Below, piece by piece: positions 47,486-56,895 of a stretch of DNA of 64,000 nt. The notes beneath the pieces were generated by a model that was not told the DNA's origin, made no database searches, and saw nothing but the letters and a program-made list of their open reading frames with translations. Origin of the DNA: Saprospiraceae bacterium (lineage in GTDB: Bacteria > Bacteroidota > Bacteroidia > Chitinophagales > Saprospiraceae); NCBI GenBank assembly GCA_022841345.1, contig JALHRR010000018.1, positions 1 through 64,000 on the forward strand. Reading direction: 5' to 3'. The position numbers and the translations under genes were made by a program. Position 1 is the stretch's first letter, and each line of letters opens with the position of its first letter.

Positions 47486-48109
47486 CTACTCTTCCCCTTT
47501 CCTATCATACTGACAACATCCATGCAACTTCTCATACACTTCCTTATCAGCTTTGACATTCGGAGTATCGTGCCCTACTGAAGCTACTTTTTGTTCGATC
47601 TGCAATTGAGTGATTTTTTCTTCATCAAAGCGAACATGCAGCTTTTCAGTTTCCTGATTCCAAAAGGCAAAGAATATACCCGGCAATTCATTCACTGCTG
47701 ATTCGATACGGGTTTTGCACATACCGCAATTGCCGGCTACAGGAAATATGCTCTCTTTGTATTTTTCTGCTGAAGCTGTGACTGCTGCAGCAGGCTTATA
47801 TTCGTCAATCTTGCCATTTGCTCTGTGAATACTGACTTTAGTAGCTGTATAACCGGCCTTATCGACCGTCTTCACAACTTGCTCAGGTGTGTAATTGGTC
47901 TCTGAAGGAACTAAAAACTGCATGGTACCTCCTTCCAGGTCAATATTAAACTGGCGAATTCCCTCTACATTACGGAAGGCCTTTTCAAGACCATTGGCAC
48001 AAAACGGGCAACCCATTCCATCCACTTTAGCACGAATAGTATCCCTGCTCTGTGCGGAAATTTGAAGACTCATTCCAAGTGCAAAAACTAAAACAATTAT
48101 ATTTCTCAT
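47486..48109 (-). CDS. Exported protein with two heavy-metal-associated domains
   Basis: 207 residues, signal peptide ending ISAQ (17-20). HMA domain 1 has GMGCPFC (Cys34, Cys37); domain 2 has AGNCGMC (Cys128, Cys131). Both keep the CxxC pair, so it should bind a soft metal such as copper in the periplasm. The C-terminus has CCQYD. It is the last gene of a three-gene minus-strand group, 18 bp after the barrel protein. Confidence 0.88.
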   Translation of the reverse strand: MRNIIVLVFALGMSLQISAQSRDTIRAKVDGMGCPFCANGLEKAFRNVEGIRQFNIDLEGGTMQFLVPSETNYTPEQVVKTVDKAGYTATKVSIHRANGKIDEYKPAAAVTASAEKYKESIFPVAGNCGMCKTRIESAVNELPGIFFAFWNQETEKLHVRFDEEKITQLQIEQKVASVGHDTPNVKADKEVYEKLHGCCQYDRKGEE

Positions 48110-48127
48110 GATTAAATGATTTAAAAA

Positions 48128-48901
48128 TTAAAGAATAAAACGACCACCAATCAATACTGCAATATCCCTGGTAAAATGAACAGGAACCTTCTCCACAAGT
48201 GGCACCTGCAGGGACAGATCGATGGTATAACTCCTGAATGCAAACTGAATTCCCTGCGCTGCGTACACTGCATGATCATCCGTCGTTGGCATCCATCTTG
48301 CTTCATATTCAAAGTACAACGTCACCTGATTCACAGGATAAACTGGTTTTTTCAGAGGAATTCCGAAGGACATTCTGGATTCCAGGTAATTGGGATGTAT
48401 CTCCGAAAAGTGATTATATCCCAGTTCACCTACAATCCCATATTTCAATGATTCGAATCCGGCCAAAGCACCTACATATGTTTGAAACGCTCCCATTCCC
48501 ACATGGGGTACTTCAGAAGGTCTTCCTGTGGGAAACATTTCACTGGCTTTCACCGCCATTCTGAAAGTTTGTCCCATTTTGTCCTTTCTAAGAAATTGAT
48601 ATTTTGCCTTCAGCATAATATCACCTGGTTTCATACCTTCTCTTCTGTCAAATCCTGTGACAGATGCAAATGGTATTTCGATTCCCAGTTCCAGATTGCT
48701 TTTGACATTGTATTCAAACATCAGGGGTACAATATGGTAATGATTATCGGCATGCTTGAAATATTGATAATATGTTCGGATGGTTCCCTTATTTGCTCCC
48801 AGCATGATGGGTTTATCAGTACGGATGGGAGGTCCCTGCGCCATTGCACTAAAAGCAAAAAGGCTCATGATAACTAACAGTATATAGTGTTGATTTTTCA
48901 T
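48128..48901 (-). CDS. Outer-membrane beta-barrel protein, transporter-like
   Basis: 257 residues from ATG 48901 (a TTG at 48913 is less likely). The signal peptide ends AMAQ. Alternating amphipathic strands (YNVKSNLELGIEIPF, GDIMLKAKYQFL, GIVGELGYNHF, VTLYFEYEARW) and a terminal aromatic/hydrophobic residue pattern indicate a 12-strand-like barrel of the MetA-pathway/phenol-transporter type. Position between an HMA protein and an HYC_CC_PP protein suggests metal export or uptake. Specific substrate unknown. Confidence 0.75.
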   Translation of the reverse strand: MKNQHYILLVIMSLFAFSAMAQGPPIRTDKPIMLGANKGTIRTYYQYFKHADNHYHIVPLMFEYNVKSNLELGIEIPFASVTGFDRREGMKPGDIMLKAKYQFLRKDKMGQTFRMAVKASEMFPTGRPSEVPHVGMGAFQTYVGALAGFESLKYGIVGELGYNHFSEIHPNYLESRMSFGIPLKKPVYPVNQVTLYFEYEARWMPTTDDHAVYAAQGIQFAFRSYTIDLSLQVPLVEKVPVHFTRDIAVLIGGRFIL

Positions 48902-49038
48902 TTTTTGATTCAAAGATTTGATTGTAAAAGGAAGTGCAAAAAGGCAAAATGCCCCTTTAATCCTGTCAATTTATTCCGGTGTATCCATTATAAAAAAAGA
49001 TACCCCTGAGTAACCAACAGATTCTCAGATCAAATCAT

Positions 49039-49506
49039 TCAAATTAAAAATGCCTGTAATCGGACTGTGATATCCGTCCAGATGAGCGGAGGATGATAAT
49101 GAAGAAAATTCCACTGTGTTCCACATAGAGGAATAGAGAATAATACTTCAGCTCGCGGAATGACAATATATGCTAACTGAATCAATTGATTAAGATCCAG
49201 TTGAGTTCCGGGCTTCAGCTCCTGTTTTACTTTTTCAAAGTCTGTTTCATCCTCGCAGCAGGATTTTTTAGCATCCGCCATTTCTTCCAATGCTTTGATG
49301 CAGCATGGTTTCAGATTCTCTCTCGGAATGCTGGTCAGCAAGGCATAAGCATCCTGCATCTCACATCCTGATTCACCGCAACCTTCCACATGCGCCATAA
49401 GCGACACATACTTCAGGTCTCCCTTGCAGTAGTGCTTATTGAGTGCAATCCCTATACCACTGAGGTATATGCTGGTCGCCAATAATATGTGAAGTACTTT
49501 TATCAA
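49039..49506 (-). CDS. HYC_CC_PP family protein
   Basis: 155 residues with an N-terminal signal or membrane anchor. All features that name the family are visible: HYC (25-27), CC pairs (68-69 and 83-84) and PP in HYHPPL (139-140). The family is typical of Bacteroidota and found with metal-handling genes. Eight or more Cys suggest metal binding outside the cytoplasm. It is the first gene of the minus-strand metal cluster, with a -7 box upstream; 137 bp separate it from the barrel gene. Confidence 0.85.
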   Translation of the reverse strand: MIKVLHILLATSIYLSGIGIALNKHYCKGDLKYVSLMAHVEGCGESGCEMQDAYALLTSIPRENLKPCCIKALEEMADAKKSCCEDETDFEKVKQELKPGTQLDLNQLIQLAYIVIPRAEVLFSIPLCGTQWNFLHYHPPLIWTDITVRLQAFLI

Positions 49507-49523
49507 CTTTTAAATTTCTGTCA

Positions 49524-49531
49524 CAAAGGTA
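49524..49531 (-). promoter_or_regulatory. Putative -7 box of the metal cluster
   Basis: Minus-strand TACCTTTG matches TAnnTTTG, 18 bp before ATG 49506. No clear -33 element. Confidence 0.45.
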
Positions 49532-49687
49532 ATACATCTGTGTTCGTTAAGTTCTATATGTGCTCGTGTTTAACAAGTTGTTATAAACTAGCCGCTCTCA
49601 TTAATTACGCCCAGCAAAGAAATAATTCCAAACCATTCGCGTCATAATAGATCGGTTTTTAATTCTTATACAACAATATCAAAAGAC

Positions 49688-50311
49688 ATGAACCAACTTA
49701 AGATCCTGTTTTCTCTGTCGCTTATGTGGTTAGCTTCTTTAAGCTGTTATTCCCAGTATTATAGTCGGGTTCATGAAGAATATAAACTGAGTGGCAAAGA
49801 TTGCAGAATAGTGGTCTACAGCCTCTATTTAAATAATGCCAATTTTGATCCCAGAGATGATAAGTTATTGGGAACTTATTCTATAGTTTTTGGAAATAGC
49901 TGCATTGACTTCAGGAATACTCCTGAAGTATTGGATTTTATTAAAACTGAAAATACATATCATTTAACAGTTGTCACTTCACAAATTGAGCTCAGTCCGA
50001 CACCTGACACCAGCAACTTAGAAGCTGAGAAAATTAACGTATCATGCTTTCTCATAACTACCGATTTCTGGGATAACAATGGCTCTTTTGAGAACCTGAA
50101 GGATGATATAAGACTTGGGAATCATATTGTTACTATATGGACCAATGATGGAGAATTTATTGGAGATGCCAAAATTGTTGATCTACTGAGATCAAAAGGT
50201 TACAATATAGAATATAGTATAAATGGAGCTCATACAGGGTTCGAAATCAAAAAAGATGATCCTCAATACGCGAGAAAAGTAATTGAACATTTGCGAAAGG
50301 TAAGCCAATAG
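49688..50311 (+). CDS. Exported protein of unknown function
   Basis: 207 residues with a signal peptide (about 1-22, CYSQ). Three further Cys; beta-rich, acidic. KVIEHLRKV at the end is helical. It is divergent from the metal cluster and 97 bp before the next gene. No family recognised. Confidence 0.65.
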   Translation: MNQLKILFSLSLMWLASLSCYSQYYSRVHEEYKLSGKDCRIVVYSLYLNNANFDPRDDKLLGTYSIVFGNSCIDFRNTPEVLDFIKTENTYHLTVVTSQIELSPTPDTSNLEAEKINVSCFLITTDFWDNNGSFENLKDDIRLGNHIVTIWTNDGEFIGDAKIVDLLRSKGYNIEYSINGAHTGFEIKKDDPQYARKVIEHLRKVSQ

Positions 50312-50408
50312 CCTTCACTGATTATTCAGTTTTATTGTTTAACTTTTCTATAGTTTATTCGCTGTACTCACGATAAAACCTGAACTTTGAATTCCTGAAA
50401 CCAAAGTT

Positions 50409-50939
50409 TTGATACAGCGAATCGCCATCATATTATTTTCACTCTCCCTTTTTGCTCCTGCAATCATAACCATCTCATGCCTGAAGTATCAGAAGACAAA
50501 AGTCAGAAAGCAGATGAAAAGAATCATCATGGAAGGAGTCGATCCACATGAACTGGTGCATTTTACTTTTCATCTGAAAGATACTGCAACCCTTCTCAGA
50601 TGGGAGCATCATAAAGAGTTTGAATATCTGGAACAGATGTATGATATAGTAGAAAGAACTTATTTTGAGGATTCAGTCACCTATCTGTGTTGGTGGGATC
50701 ATGCTGAGACATCGCTCAATAAAGAACTTTCTGCAACTGTCTTTAATTTGCTAAAACAGAATCCTGGCAAATCCAAAGCTCAGGATAAATTTGTCTCATT
50801 CTACAAATCTTTGTTTTGCACAGAAGAGCCATCTTTCGCTCAAGTGCAATTTTCCAATATAACTGAATCTCAATTCAGGTATGTAAGCCTTTTTTCCAGG
50901 ACAAGCTTACAACCTCCTTTCCCACCTCCGGACTTATAA
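50409..50939 (+). CDS. Membrane-anchored protein of unknown function, upstream of TonB receptor
   Basis: 176 residues, starting at TTG 50409 (no nearby ATG before the hydrophobic segment). One N-terminal membrane helix, then YQKTKVRKQMKRIIMEGV, a basic helix, DPHELVHFTFHLKD and a Pro-rich end PPFPPPDL. I recall similar short proteins beside TonB-dependent receptors in Bacteroidota but have no function for them. The receptor starts 114 bp downstream in the same direction. Confidence 0.65.
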   Translation: MIQRIAIILFSLSLFAPAIITISCLKYQKTKVRKQMKRIIMEGVDPHELVHFTFHLKDTATLLRWEHHKEFEYLEQMYDIVERTYFEDSVTYLCWWDHAETSLNKELSATVFNLLKQNPGKSKAQDKFVSFYKSLFCTEEPSFAQVQFSNITESQFRYVSLFSRTSLQPPFPPPDL

Positions 50940-51053
50940 ATTCACATGTTGATATGTTAAACATGTCTGAGTTAATCCTCAACATTTGGGATCCTTTTGT
51001 ACACCTCTGTACAAGAGCATGACATTTATATTTATAGCAAAGATTTATCTTCA

Positions 51054-53465
51054 ATGAAATCAAGAATTTTATTGTTTCTGATATGGGGCTTTTCTTACAG
51101 CTTGTCAGCTCAAACTATTACTGTCAAAGATCTTGAGACTCTTCAGCCTATTGAAATGGCTGTACTGACAAGTGAAGAACCCCGTCAATCCGCTGCTACA
51201 AATGCCTTGGGACAAGCGGATATTTCTGCCTTTGCAGGTTCAGAAGTGATTGTAATCACTGCACTTGGTTACCAACCTGTTGTTATCAGCTATCATCAAC
51301 TTTCCGCTGATGGATTTATGCTTTCTTTGCAATCCTTTGGCCTGAGTCTTGAGACTGTGGTTGTAACAGGCACCAGATGGAGACAAAAATCCGGAGATAT
51401 TCCTTCCAAAATTATCTCCATTTCTCCTCAGGAAATTGCCATGCAAAATCCTCAGACTGCTGCAGATCTGTTGGGTATTTCAGGCAAGGTATTTATCCAG
51501 AAAAGCCAGCAGGGTGGAGGAAGTCCCATGATCAGGGGCTTTGCGAGCAACAGGCTGCTTTATGCAGTGGATGGTATTCGAATGAATTCTGCCATTTTCA
51601 GGGCCGGAAATATTCAGAATGTAATCAACATTGATCCGTTTGCAACGGAAAGTGTTGAGGTACTTTTCGGTCCCGGTTCGGTGATTTATGGTAGTGACGC
51701 TATTGGAGGGGTGATGAGTTTTCAGACATTGACTCCGCAATTTTCACAGGATGAAAAGCCATTGGTAAAAGGCAAATTTGTTACACGCTATTCATCAGCC
51801 AATGATGAAAAAACCGGTCATTTTGATGTCAATATTGGCTGGAAAAAATGGTCCCTTGTCAGCAGTATCAGTTCCTGGAATTATGATCATCTGCGACAGG
51901 GCAATCATGGGCCCACAGATTATCTCAAACCATATTTTGTCCAAAGACAAAATAGTTCGGATGTTGTGATCACTCAGGATGATCCTTTGCTGCAAATTCC
52001 TTCAGCTTACCGGCAGATAAATGTTATGCAGAAAATTCGCTTTTCTCCCAATGAGAAATGGGATTTTCAGTATGGGTTTCATTATTCCGGGACATCTCCA
52101 TATGGTCGCTATGATCGTCACAACAGAGTGCGCAACGGAACGGCCTGGCATGCTGAATGGAATTATGGACCTCAACTATGGCAGATGCATCATTTGAATA
52201 TGACACACAAAGGCGCCAATGTTGCTTACGATCAGCTAAGTCTGAGAATTGCCCAACAGACATTTGAAGAAAGCCGGATCGACCGCAATTTGAATAGTGT
52301 AGAAAGAAACACACAGGAGGAAAAAGTGCTGGCTTATTCTGCCAATTTGGATTTTACGAAACGCACATCTGCTTCAAATACATTATTCTACGGGCTTGAG
52401 TTTGTCCTGAACAATGTAGAATCCACAGGCATGCTGACCGATATCAACACAGGAGTGAGTGGAGTGGGTGCTTCAAGGTATCCTGCTGCTTCATGGACTT
52501 CAGCTGCGGCGTATATCAATGATGCTTACAAGATCAGAGAAAACTTGACTTTGCAGGGCGGCATGAGATACAATCACATTTTGATAGAGGCTGATTTTAG
52601 TAATAATCTTCCATTCTTTCCTTTTCCATTCAGTTCAGACAGTATCAACAATGGCAACTTAACAGGAAGCATTGGGGCTGTTTACAAACCATCCGAAAGC
52701 TGGGTGATCAGCACTAATCTTGGAACTGCTTTCAGATCTCCGAATGTAGATGATTTGGGAAAAGTATTTGATTCAGAACCCGGAACAGTGACTGTCCCCA
52801 ATCCCGGCTTAAAACCAGAATACGCTTACAATGCCGATCTGGGCATCGCAAAAGTATTCGGCAATCGGCTCAAGATTGATCTTACAGGCTTTTACACCAT
52901 CCTTCAGAATGCATTGGTGCGCAGAAATTATACTTTGAATGGGCAGGATAGTATTTTGTTTGGAGGAGAATTGGCAGGAGTTCAGGCCATCCAGAATGCT
53001 GCAGTAGCCAATGTGTATGGATTACAAGCTGGTCTGGAATGGAAGATTGGAGTCGGTTTCAGTTTCTCAACTGATCTGAATATTCAAATCGGAGAGGAAG
53101 AGCTCGACGATGGCACGACCAGTACTTCCAGGCATGCTGCTCCTATGTTTGGGGTGTCAAGATTGCTTTTCAATACAGGAAAATTGAGTCTTCAATTCTA
53201 CTCCATGTATCAGGCTGAAAGAACATTCGCTGACCTACCTCAGGAGGAAAAGGCCAAAGATGAAATCTATGCCAAAGATGCTGATGGTAACAATTATGCG
53301 CCTGCCTGGTACACCCTCAATTTCAAAGCGATGTATCAGCTCTCCAACACTTTTTCTATCTCTACCGGAATAGAAAATCTGACAGATAAGCGATATCGGC
53401 CATTTAGTTCGGGCATCTCAGCTCCGGGAATCAACTTTATGATCTCCTTGAAAGCAAGTTTTTAG
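51054..53465 (+). CDS. TonB-dependent receptor, heme/hemoglobin-receptor type
   Basis: 803 residues from ATG 51054 (an earlier ATG at 50997 would put 19 polar residues before the signal peptide). Signal peptide ends LSAQ; residues 22-100 form a carboxypeptidase-D-like domain; the plug contains KSQQGGGSPMIRGFASNR, VDGIRMNSAIFRAGN and FGPGSVIYGSDAIGG, close to HmuR-type receptors; the barrel ends in a terminal Phe. It probably imports heme or another iron/metal complex across the outer membrane using TonB energy. Repeat A begins 31 bp after the stop. Confidence 0.88.
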   Translation: MKSRILLFLIWGFSYSLSAQTITVKDLETLQPIEMAVLTSEEPRQSAATNALGQADISAFAGSEVIVITALGYQPVVISYHQLSADGFMLSLQSFGLSLETVVVTGTRWRQKSGDIPSKIISISPQEIAMQNPQTAADLLGISGKVFIQKSQQGGGSPMIRGFASNRLLYAVDGIRMNSAIFRAGNIQNVINIDPFATESVEVLFGPGSVIYGSDAIGGVMSFQTLTPQFSQDEKPLVKGKFVTRYSSANDEKTGHFDVNIGWKKWSLVSSISSWNYDHLRQGNHGPTDYLKPYFVQRQNSSDVVITQDDPLLQIPSAYRQINVMQKIRFSPNEKWDFQYGFHYSGTSPYGRYDRHNRVRNGTAWHAEWNYGPQLWQMHHLNMTHKGANVAYDQLSLRIAQQTFEESRIDRNLNSVERNTQEEKVLAYSANLDFTKRTSASNTLFYGLEFVLNNVESTGMLTDINTGVSGVGASRYPAASWTSAAAYINDAYKIRENLTLQGGMRYNHILIEADFSNNLPFFPFPFSSDSINNGNLTGSIGAVYKPSESWVISTNLGTAFRSPNVDDLGKVFDSEPGTVTVPNPGLKPEYAYNADLGIAKVFGNRLKIDLTGFYTILQNALVRRNYTLNGQDSILFGGELAGVQAIQNAAVANVYGLQAGLEWKIGVGFSFSTDLNIQIGEEELDDGTTSTSRHAAPMFGVSRLLFNTGKLSLQFYSMYQAERTFADLPQEEKAKDEIYAKDADGNNYAPAWYTLNFKAMYQLSNTFSISTGIENLTDKRYRPFSSGISAPGINFMISLKASF

Positions 53466-53496
53466 TTGTGTTCCAACAGGCTTTTGTCGTGGGACG

Positions 53497-53610
53497 GGTG
53501 ACGCCATGCTGCGCTTCGCTTGCATGGTGACATCCTTTGCCTACGGCAAAAAGTGACATCCCCGAATTTACTTGTCTGCTCCGCAGTCAAGTAAATTCGG
53601 AGGTGACAGC
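53497..53610 (+). repeat. Hairpin-array repeat A, copy 3
   Basis: Delimiters GGTGACGCC 53497, GGTGACATC 53526, AGTGACATC 53552, GGTGACAGC 53602: spacing 29, 26, 50. Spacers: 20 bp with ATGC/GCAT ends, 17 bp with TTTGCC-TAC-GGCAAA, 41 bp (53561-53601) that folds in 17 of 19 pairs around TCC. It starts 31 bp downstream of the TonB receptor stop, in sense orientation. Confidence 0.9.
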
Positions 53611-53890
53611 TAGCGCAAAATACCAGCAGGCAAGTCCCTGCTCTCTCTCCGATGGTCGTCCCCAAAGCATTGGGGATCGATCCAATATTTCATGAATTTT
53701 TAATTCATCTACTACATATCCACTTCTTTACTCAAAAATGGCTGTTATCGATTAACCGATTCTCCAATTAGCCGATTACCTTCTGCTCTCTCACACAATG
53801 CTTCCCGTAGCTTTCAGCTGCGGCTCCCACACTCACACACTTCTTAGCTAAATTGAACTTCTAAGGTCGTAGCTGAAAGCTACTCTGAGC
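53611..53890 (+). repeat. Repeat A flank and repeat C, copy 1
   Basis: TAGCGCAAA plus a CAGGCAA segment, then CCGATGGTCG, a palindrome CCCCAA/TTGGGG, CGATCC, ATGAATT-TTT-AATTCAT (53692-53708), CTCAAAAATGGCTGTT and GATTAACCGATTC, then at 53791-53890 the CCCGTAGCT...GGTCGTAGCT block with GTAGCT-GAA-AGCTAC. The same order recurs at 57010-57385. Confidence 0.8.
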
Positions 53891-54131
53891 ATCTAAGGGA
53901 CAAATGGCTGCTAATTGGCTGTTTCATTGGCTGTTCTGGCTGTTCAATCGTAATTCGTAATTCGTAATTCGTAAATAGTATTAACGAGCCATTCTCCAAG
54001 CTACTCTTGTCAAAATGTAAACGAAATGGTTGTTCATTCGGCTGTTCCATTTTCAACTTTCCATCACCTTAAAATCCTCTTAGAATCATATTCCCTTCCC
54101 CCATAGTAAACATCTTAATCTAATTACCCCT
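53891..54131. repeat. Gap with (CGTAATT)n tandem repeat
   Basis: About three and a half copies of CGTAATT at 53949-53973, preceded by repeated GGCTGTT words. No gene. The gap continues into the promoter of the next gene. Confidence 0.6.
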
Positions 54132-54139
54132 TACCTTTG
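54132..54139 (+). promoter_or_regulatory. Putative -7 box of the FecA-like receptor
   Basis: TACCTTTG matches TAnnTTTG, 23 bp before ATG 54163; no clear -33. Confidence 0.45.
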
Positions 54140-54162
54140 CGGCTCCAATCAGATTATGACTA

Positions 54163-56823
54163 ATGAGATATAGATTACTACTGCTCTTTATATTATTCAA
54201 TCTCTTTGCCTTTACCCAAAGTCTGACTGCTCAGCAAATCACAATTTTAGAAGGTCAAATTTTCTCTGCAAATCACAGTGAGCCTATTGCAGGCGCTCTG
54301 ATTTTTACAGAAAATAATAAAGCAAATTATGCAGACGAAAAAGGTCATTTCAAACTGGAAGTACCCAGCGGAAAATTGCATCTGACGATTGAATTTCTGG
54401 GCTTTGAAAGTTATGAATATAAAAATCCCAATCTTGCTCCGGGGAAGTTTGACCTCGGAAAAATTGAATTAAAAGAAAAGCAAACATACCTGAAAGAAGT
54501 CCAGGTGAGCGCTTCACAACTACCATTCAGGAGTTCATTCGAAGGAACTAATTACTATATCAGTCCTAAGCTGCTCAAGGACATGCAGCCTGTTTCTACG
54601 GAAGAAGCCCTGAAAATAATCCCCGGCGTAAATATTCTCGGTGATATGGGTCTTTCAAATCGGCCGAATGTAAGTATTCGCGGATCATGGGGACGAAGAT
54701 CTGAAAAGGTATTGATGATGGAAGACGGTTCACCCATATCGCCTGCACCTTATACCGCACCGGGTGTTTACTACAATCCCATCAGCGATAGAATCGATGC
54801 AATCGAAGTATATACAGGAGCTGACATTCTGAAATATGGACCGAATAATATGTTTGGAATCATCAATTATATTTCCCCCAAACCACCTCAACAACCCGGA
54901 CTTCGCACCAAAATTGTGGGTGGTCAGAGAGGATTTTTTACGGGATTATTATCCTATGGCGGAACATGGAATAAAGTAGGCACTTTGGTCGAGGCTGTAT
55001 ACAAAAGATTTGATGGATTTATTCAAAATTCATCTGTCGATATGATCAATCTGAATGCCAAAATTTTTGCTGAATTGGCTGAAAATCAATCCCTGTATTT
55101 CAAGATCAGCGGACAGTTTGAGGATAATCAGGCCTCTTTGAGTTCCATCACTCCATTGACATTCAAATTAGATCCTACCCAAAACCCATTTGATGCAGAC
55201 AGATTTACCATGCACAGATATGGTCTGGATATCATTCACAAATGGCTGGCTGGATCAGATATGAGTTTGACTACTAAAATATTTGCTTCTGATTTTGCCA
55301 GAGACTGGTGGAGACAGACTACTGCTTTAATCCCTGCAGCAGATGTCAGAGGATATGTTGGTGAAAATATTTTTTCAGACAGATATTCTTACCTGGAAGG
55401 CCAAAGTTTCGGCGAAAATGACTTTGTCCGTGTAGGCAGAATCCGTAATGGCAGAGAATCCACGACGGATAGCCGCTGGCATTTTACCGTAGCAGGAGTT
55501 GAAGAGACTTTTCAGAAGGAGTGGAAAGGCTCTGACAAATGGAGTAATAGTTTGGAAGCACAATTGAAATTACATTCAGAGACTTACAAAGACATGGTTC
55601 TAAATGCTGATTCAAGCAGATGGGCGAGAAGCGGAACATTTACCACGGATCTTGCTTATACATTGCGTTCAATTTCCGGATATATCAGAGATCAATTTCA
55701 ATGGAAACAATTTCATTTGACTCCCATCCTGCGATTTGAGCAGGTGTGGATGGACAGAACTGACAGGCTTGCCGGTTCGATGGACCCTAATGCCAGTGGC
55801 GAGGAATCTGCTTCAAGGGTAAACAGTTATAATATTCTCCAGCCCGGTTTGACATTGGCTTATCAGGTCAATCAGGTCAAAGTATTCGGTAGTGTGTATC
55901 GCGGTTACATAGCTCCATCCAAATATTTCGCATTTTTGGTGGAGAGGGATGGAGTATTGGTTCCACCGGATTTTGGCTACGCAAGTAATATTCAACCCGA
56001 AATCAGTCTTAACTCAGAAATTGGCATTCGCGGCGAATTATTGGATGGCAGATTGAGCGGTCAGTTTGCATTATTTAACAATCGAATCCGCAATTTTTAT
56101 CTCGCTGGCTGGAATGAGTATTTTGATAAACTCGGAGTTATTAATATCCGGGGACTGGAAGCTTCGCTGAGATTTGATCTTTTGCCTAAGTTAAGTGAAC
56201 ACAAAATCAGCGTTCAACCAAATATCACATTGCTGCAGACAGGGATCATCAGCGGAGAAATGATTGACAGACATCTATTTACCCAGGTAGTTCACAATAC
56301 TGCCACCCGGAATGAATTTATTGAAAAAGTAAATGCTAATCCTGCCGGGTATCAGGTATATATCAGAAATGGACAGGGCGCAGAGCAGTTACTGAACCGC
56401 CCCATCACGGAAGCAGATCTTTCTCAAATCAGCAGAACAGTTTACAAATTCGGGGAAGGCGGTATTGAAGATGGAGTAGCACCTTATTCACCGGCAGTGG
56501 CTTTTTTCATGAATGTTTCTTATTCATTCAGAAAATTCACATTTGGCCTCAGCTACAATCGCATTGGAGCACAATATGCAGAATTTGCCAATTTTAGCAA
56601 CGAATCCTCTGATGGCGCCATTGGCAAAATTCCTGCTTATCACACTTTCGATTTCAACATCAACTACGATTTCATACTTGCAAAAACCCGTTGTTCCGTA
56701 TTCATAGTTGGCAAAAACATAGGCAATGACATTTTTCTGGCCTCCCGGCTCAATCGCGGCCAGTCAGGTATCATGCCGGGGGGATTCAGACAGGTTAATG
56801 CAGGGGTTAATATGGTGTTTTGA
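54163..56823 (+). CDS. TonB-dependent receptor, FecA (iron-citrate) type
   Basis: 886 residues. Signal peptide ends SLTAQ; residues about 26-110 are a carboxypeptidase-regulatory-like domain; the plug has SIRGSWGRRSEKVLMMEDG and ISPAPYTAPGVYYNP, PNNMFGIINYISP, corresponding to the FecA plug; a 22-strand barrel follows, ending MVF. It probably imports ferric citrate or a similar chelate. No FecI/FecR pair or TonB-box signalling domain is seen. The gene is bracketed by direct copies of the repeat A/C composite. Confidence 0.88.
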   Translation: MRYRLLLLFILFNLFAFTQSLTAQQITILEGQIFSANHSEPIAGALIFTENNKANYADEKGHFKLEVPSGKLHLTIEFLGFESYEYKNPNLAPGKFDLGKIELKEKQTYLKEVQVSASQLPFRSSFEGTNYYISPKLLKDMQPVSTEEALKIIPGVNILGDMGLSNRPNVSIRGSWGRRSEKVLMMEDGSPISPAPYTAPGVYYNPISDRIDAIEVYTGADILKYGPNNMFGIINYISPKPPQQPGLRTKIVGGQRGFFTGLLSYGGTWNKVGTLVEAVYKRFDGFIQNSSVDMINLNAKIFAELAENQSLYFKISGQFEDNQASLSSITPLTFKLDPTQNPFDADRFTMHRYGLDIIHKWLAGSDMSLTTKIFASDFARDWWRQTTALIPAADVRGYVGENIFSDRYSYLEGQSFGENDFVRVGRIRNGRESTTDSRWHFTVAGVEETFQKEWKGSDKWSNSLEAQLKLHSETYKDMVLNADSSRWARSGTFTTDLAYTLRSISGYIRDQFQWKQFHLTPILRFEQVWMDRTDRLAGSMDPNASGEESASRVNSYNILQPGLTLAYQVNQVKVFGSVYRGYIAPSKYFAFLVERDGVLVPPDFGYASNIQPEISLNSEIGIRGELLDGRLSGQFALFNNRIRNFYLAGWNEYFDKLGVINIRGLEASLRFDLLPKLSEHKISVQPNITLLQTGIISGEMIDRHLFTQVVHNTATRNEFIEKVNANPAGYQVYIRNGQGAEQLLNRPITEADLSQISRTVYKFGEGGIEDGVAPYSPAVAFFMNVSYSFRKFTFGLSYNRIGAQYAEFANFSNESSDGAIGKIPAYHTFDFNINYDFILAKTRCSVFIVGKNIGNDIFLASRLNRGQSGIMPGGFRQVNAGVNMVF

Positions 56824-56895
56824 GTTAAAGCGCAATTACTACCGCTTAAAACAGCTCTCCCCTTTCAGCTTCTTACAAGCTTTTGTTGCAGCCCC

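Noticed and set aside
53949-53973. (CGTAATT)n as a phase-variation tract
   Set aside because: It is over 180 bp from the next start codon and not in a promoter spacer, so an effect on expression is not supported.
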